NCBI RefSeq assembly: GCF_029837695.1 | Contig: NZ_JAOEEA010000003.1 | Coordinates: forward strand, 1-64,000 | Reading direction: 5' to 3' | Length of the DNA: 64,000 nucleotides | Source of the DNA: Pseudomonas sp. GD04019 | GTDB lineage: Bacteria > Pseudomonadota > Gammaproteobacteria > Pseudomonadales > Pseudomonadaceae | Shown here: piece after piece, positions 63,590 through 64,000 of the stretch | Layout of the letters: each line of letters starts with the position of its first letter | Numbering within the stretch: the stretch's first letter is position 1 | Position numbers and translations under genes: made by a program | Notes under the pieces: model-generated | What the model was told of the DNA's origin: nothing | Database searches by the model: none | Seen by the model: only the letters and a program-made list of their open reading frames with translations

Positions 63590-64000
63590 GGGCTACTCCT
63601 TGGGGTCCATGATGGCGAAAGCGCCGTACCAGCACAGACCCGAACAAGCGCAGCGCGGTTCCAGCTGATTCGCTAAGACCGCGCACGTGCAGTACGCCGA
63701 ACAGCAGCACCATTGCCAGGCTGAGCCTGGCGCTGCAGGCGACCGTGCAGCAGGCCGATCCCTAGCGATGGGCCGAGCTGCATCTACGCCAACGACTCCT
63801 GGATGATCGCCCAGGCGTGACCTGGTCATGGTCGCGCAGCACCGGCTAGGTGAATTCCAGGTCGATATACACGACCACGCCGTAGTCGTAGAGGTGGCCG
63901 CGCTCACCGCGCACGGAGCGCTTAGTCACCCCGCCAAGGCTTTCGGCCAGGCGGCGCCGGTCGCCCCTGCCAGCTTGAGCAGAGCACGACGCCGCATTAC
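63590..64000 (-). other. Degenerate, possibly pseudogene sequence at the window edge
   Basis: No intact gene is convincing. On the minus strand from 63998 a frame begins with a Tat-like MRRRALLKLAGATGAAWPK and stops after 23 codons. The next frame reads 'GERGHLYDYGVVVYIDLEFT' before another stop. Coding-like segments in shifting frames suggest a decayed gene, but I cannot name the parent, and the left neighbour beyond 64000 is not seen. Confidence 0.3.

Overview
The window is a high-GC Pseudomonas chromosome segment. Almost every gene and the gene order match the region that in P. aeruginosa runs from the Pmp3-like gene next to rpoD up to tyrZ. Diagnostic clusters are rpsU-dnaG-rpoD-rmcA, the AmgK/MurU cell-wall recycling pair, lptD-surA-pdxA-rsmA-apaGH, the agtABCD/agtSR amino-acid uptake locus, and a Vfr-type CRP beside trpCDGE. 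Species cannot be fixed from sequence alone. One difference from P. aeruginosa is that trpE directly abuts trpGDC, with no R/F-pyocin cluster between them.

Layout. 1-4.3 kb: tyrosyl-tRNA synthetase (cut by the window edge), an M23 murein endopeptidase, anmK and erpA. 4.4-13.9 kb: argC, hemJ, a nitronate monooxygenase, a DUF805 membrane protein with a pilin-like tail, an SDR, a Ycf46-like AAA ATPase, a HIT protein, coq7, speD, an OsmC protein and vfr. 14-19.5 kb: trpC-D-G-E, gph and rpe on the minus strand. 19.5-27.5 kb: the agt transporter (two permeases, binding protein, ATPase) and its two-component system; REP-like palindromes sit in four of its gaps. 27.5-39 kb: a DUF3530 protein, a DnaJ-domain protein, murU-amgK, lptD, surA, pdxA, rsmA, apaG, apaH, glpE. 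39-44 kb: the prkA-yeaH-spoVR stress module. 44-56.5 kb: cca, folK, folB, plsY, tsaD, then rpsU-dnaG-rpoD and the c-di-GMP protein rmcA.

56.5-63.4 kb is accessory DNA. A tRNA-Ile2(CAU) gene is followed by a 6.8-kb island bounded by 48-bp direct repeats of the tRNA 3' part. No integrase gene is visible. Its cargo is (i) a PAAR-domain protein with a papain-like Cys/His C-terminus plus a small lipoprotein, read as a type VI secretion effector/immunity pair; (ii) a Fic protein with a winged-helix tail and two palindromes in its promoter; (iii) a membrane-anchored NERD/zinc-finger protein; (iv) an NdpA/YejK nucleoid-associated protein whose gene overlaps that of an unknown coiled-coil, four-helix membrane protein. 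Item (iv) is the best candidate in this window for an undescribed (possibly defence) module, and item (i) for an undescribed effector family. Beyond the island lie a Pmp3/YqaE gene and about 0.4 kb of degenerate sequence.

Most of the window is housekeeping. Two themes recur: peptidoglycan turnover and recycling (M23 peptidase, AnmK, AmgK, MurU), and sensory proteins with a periplasmic SBP_bac_3 domain (AgtS, RmcA).
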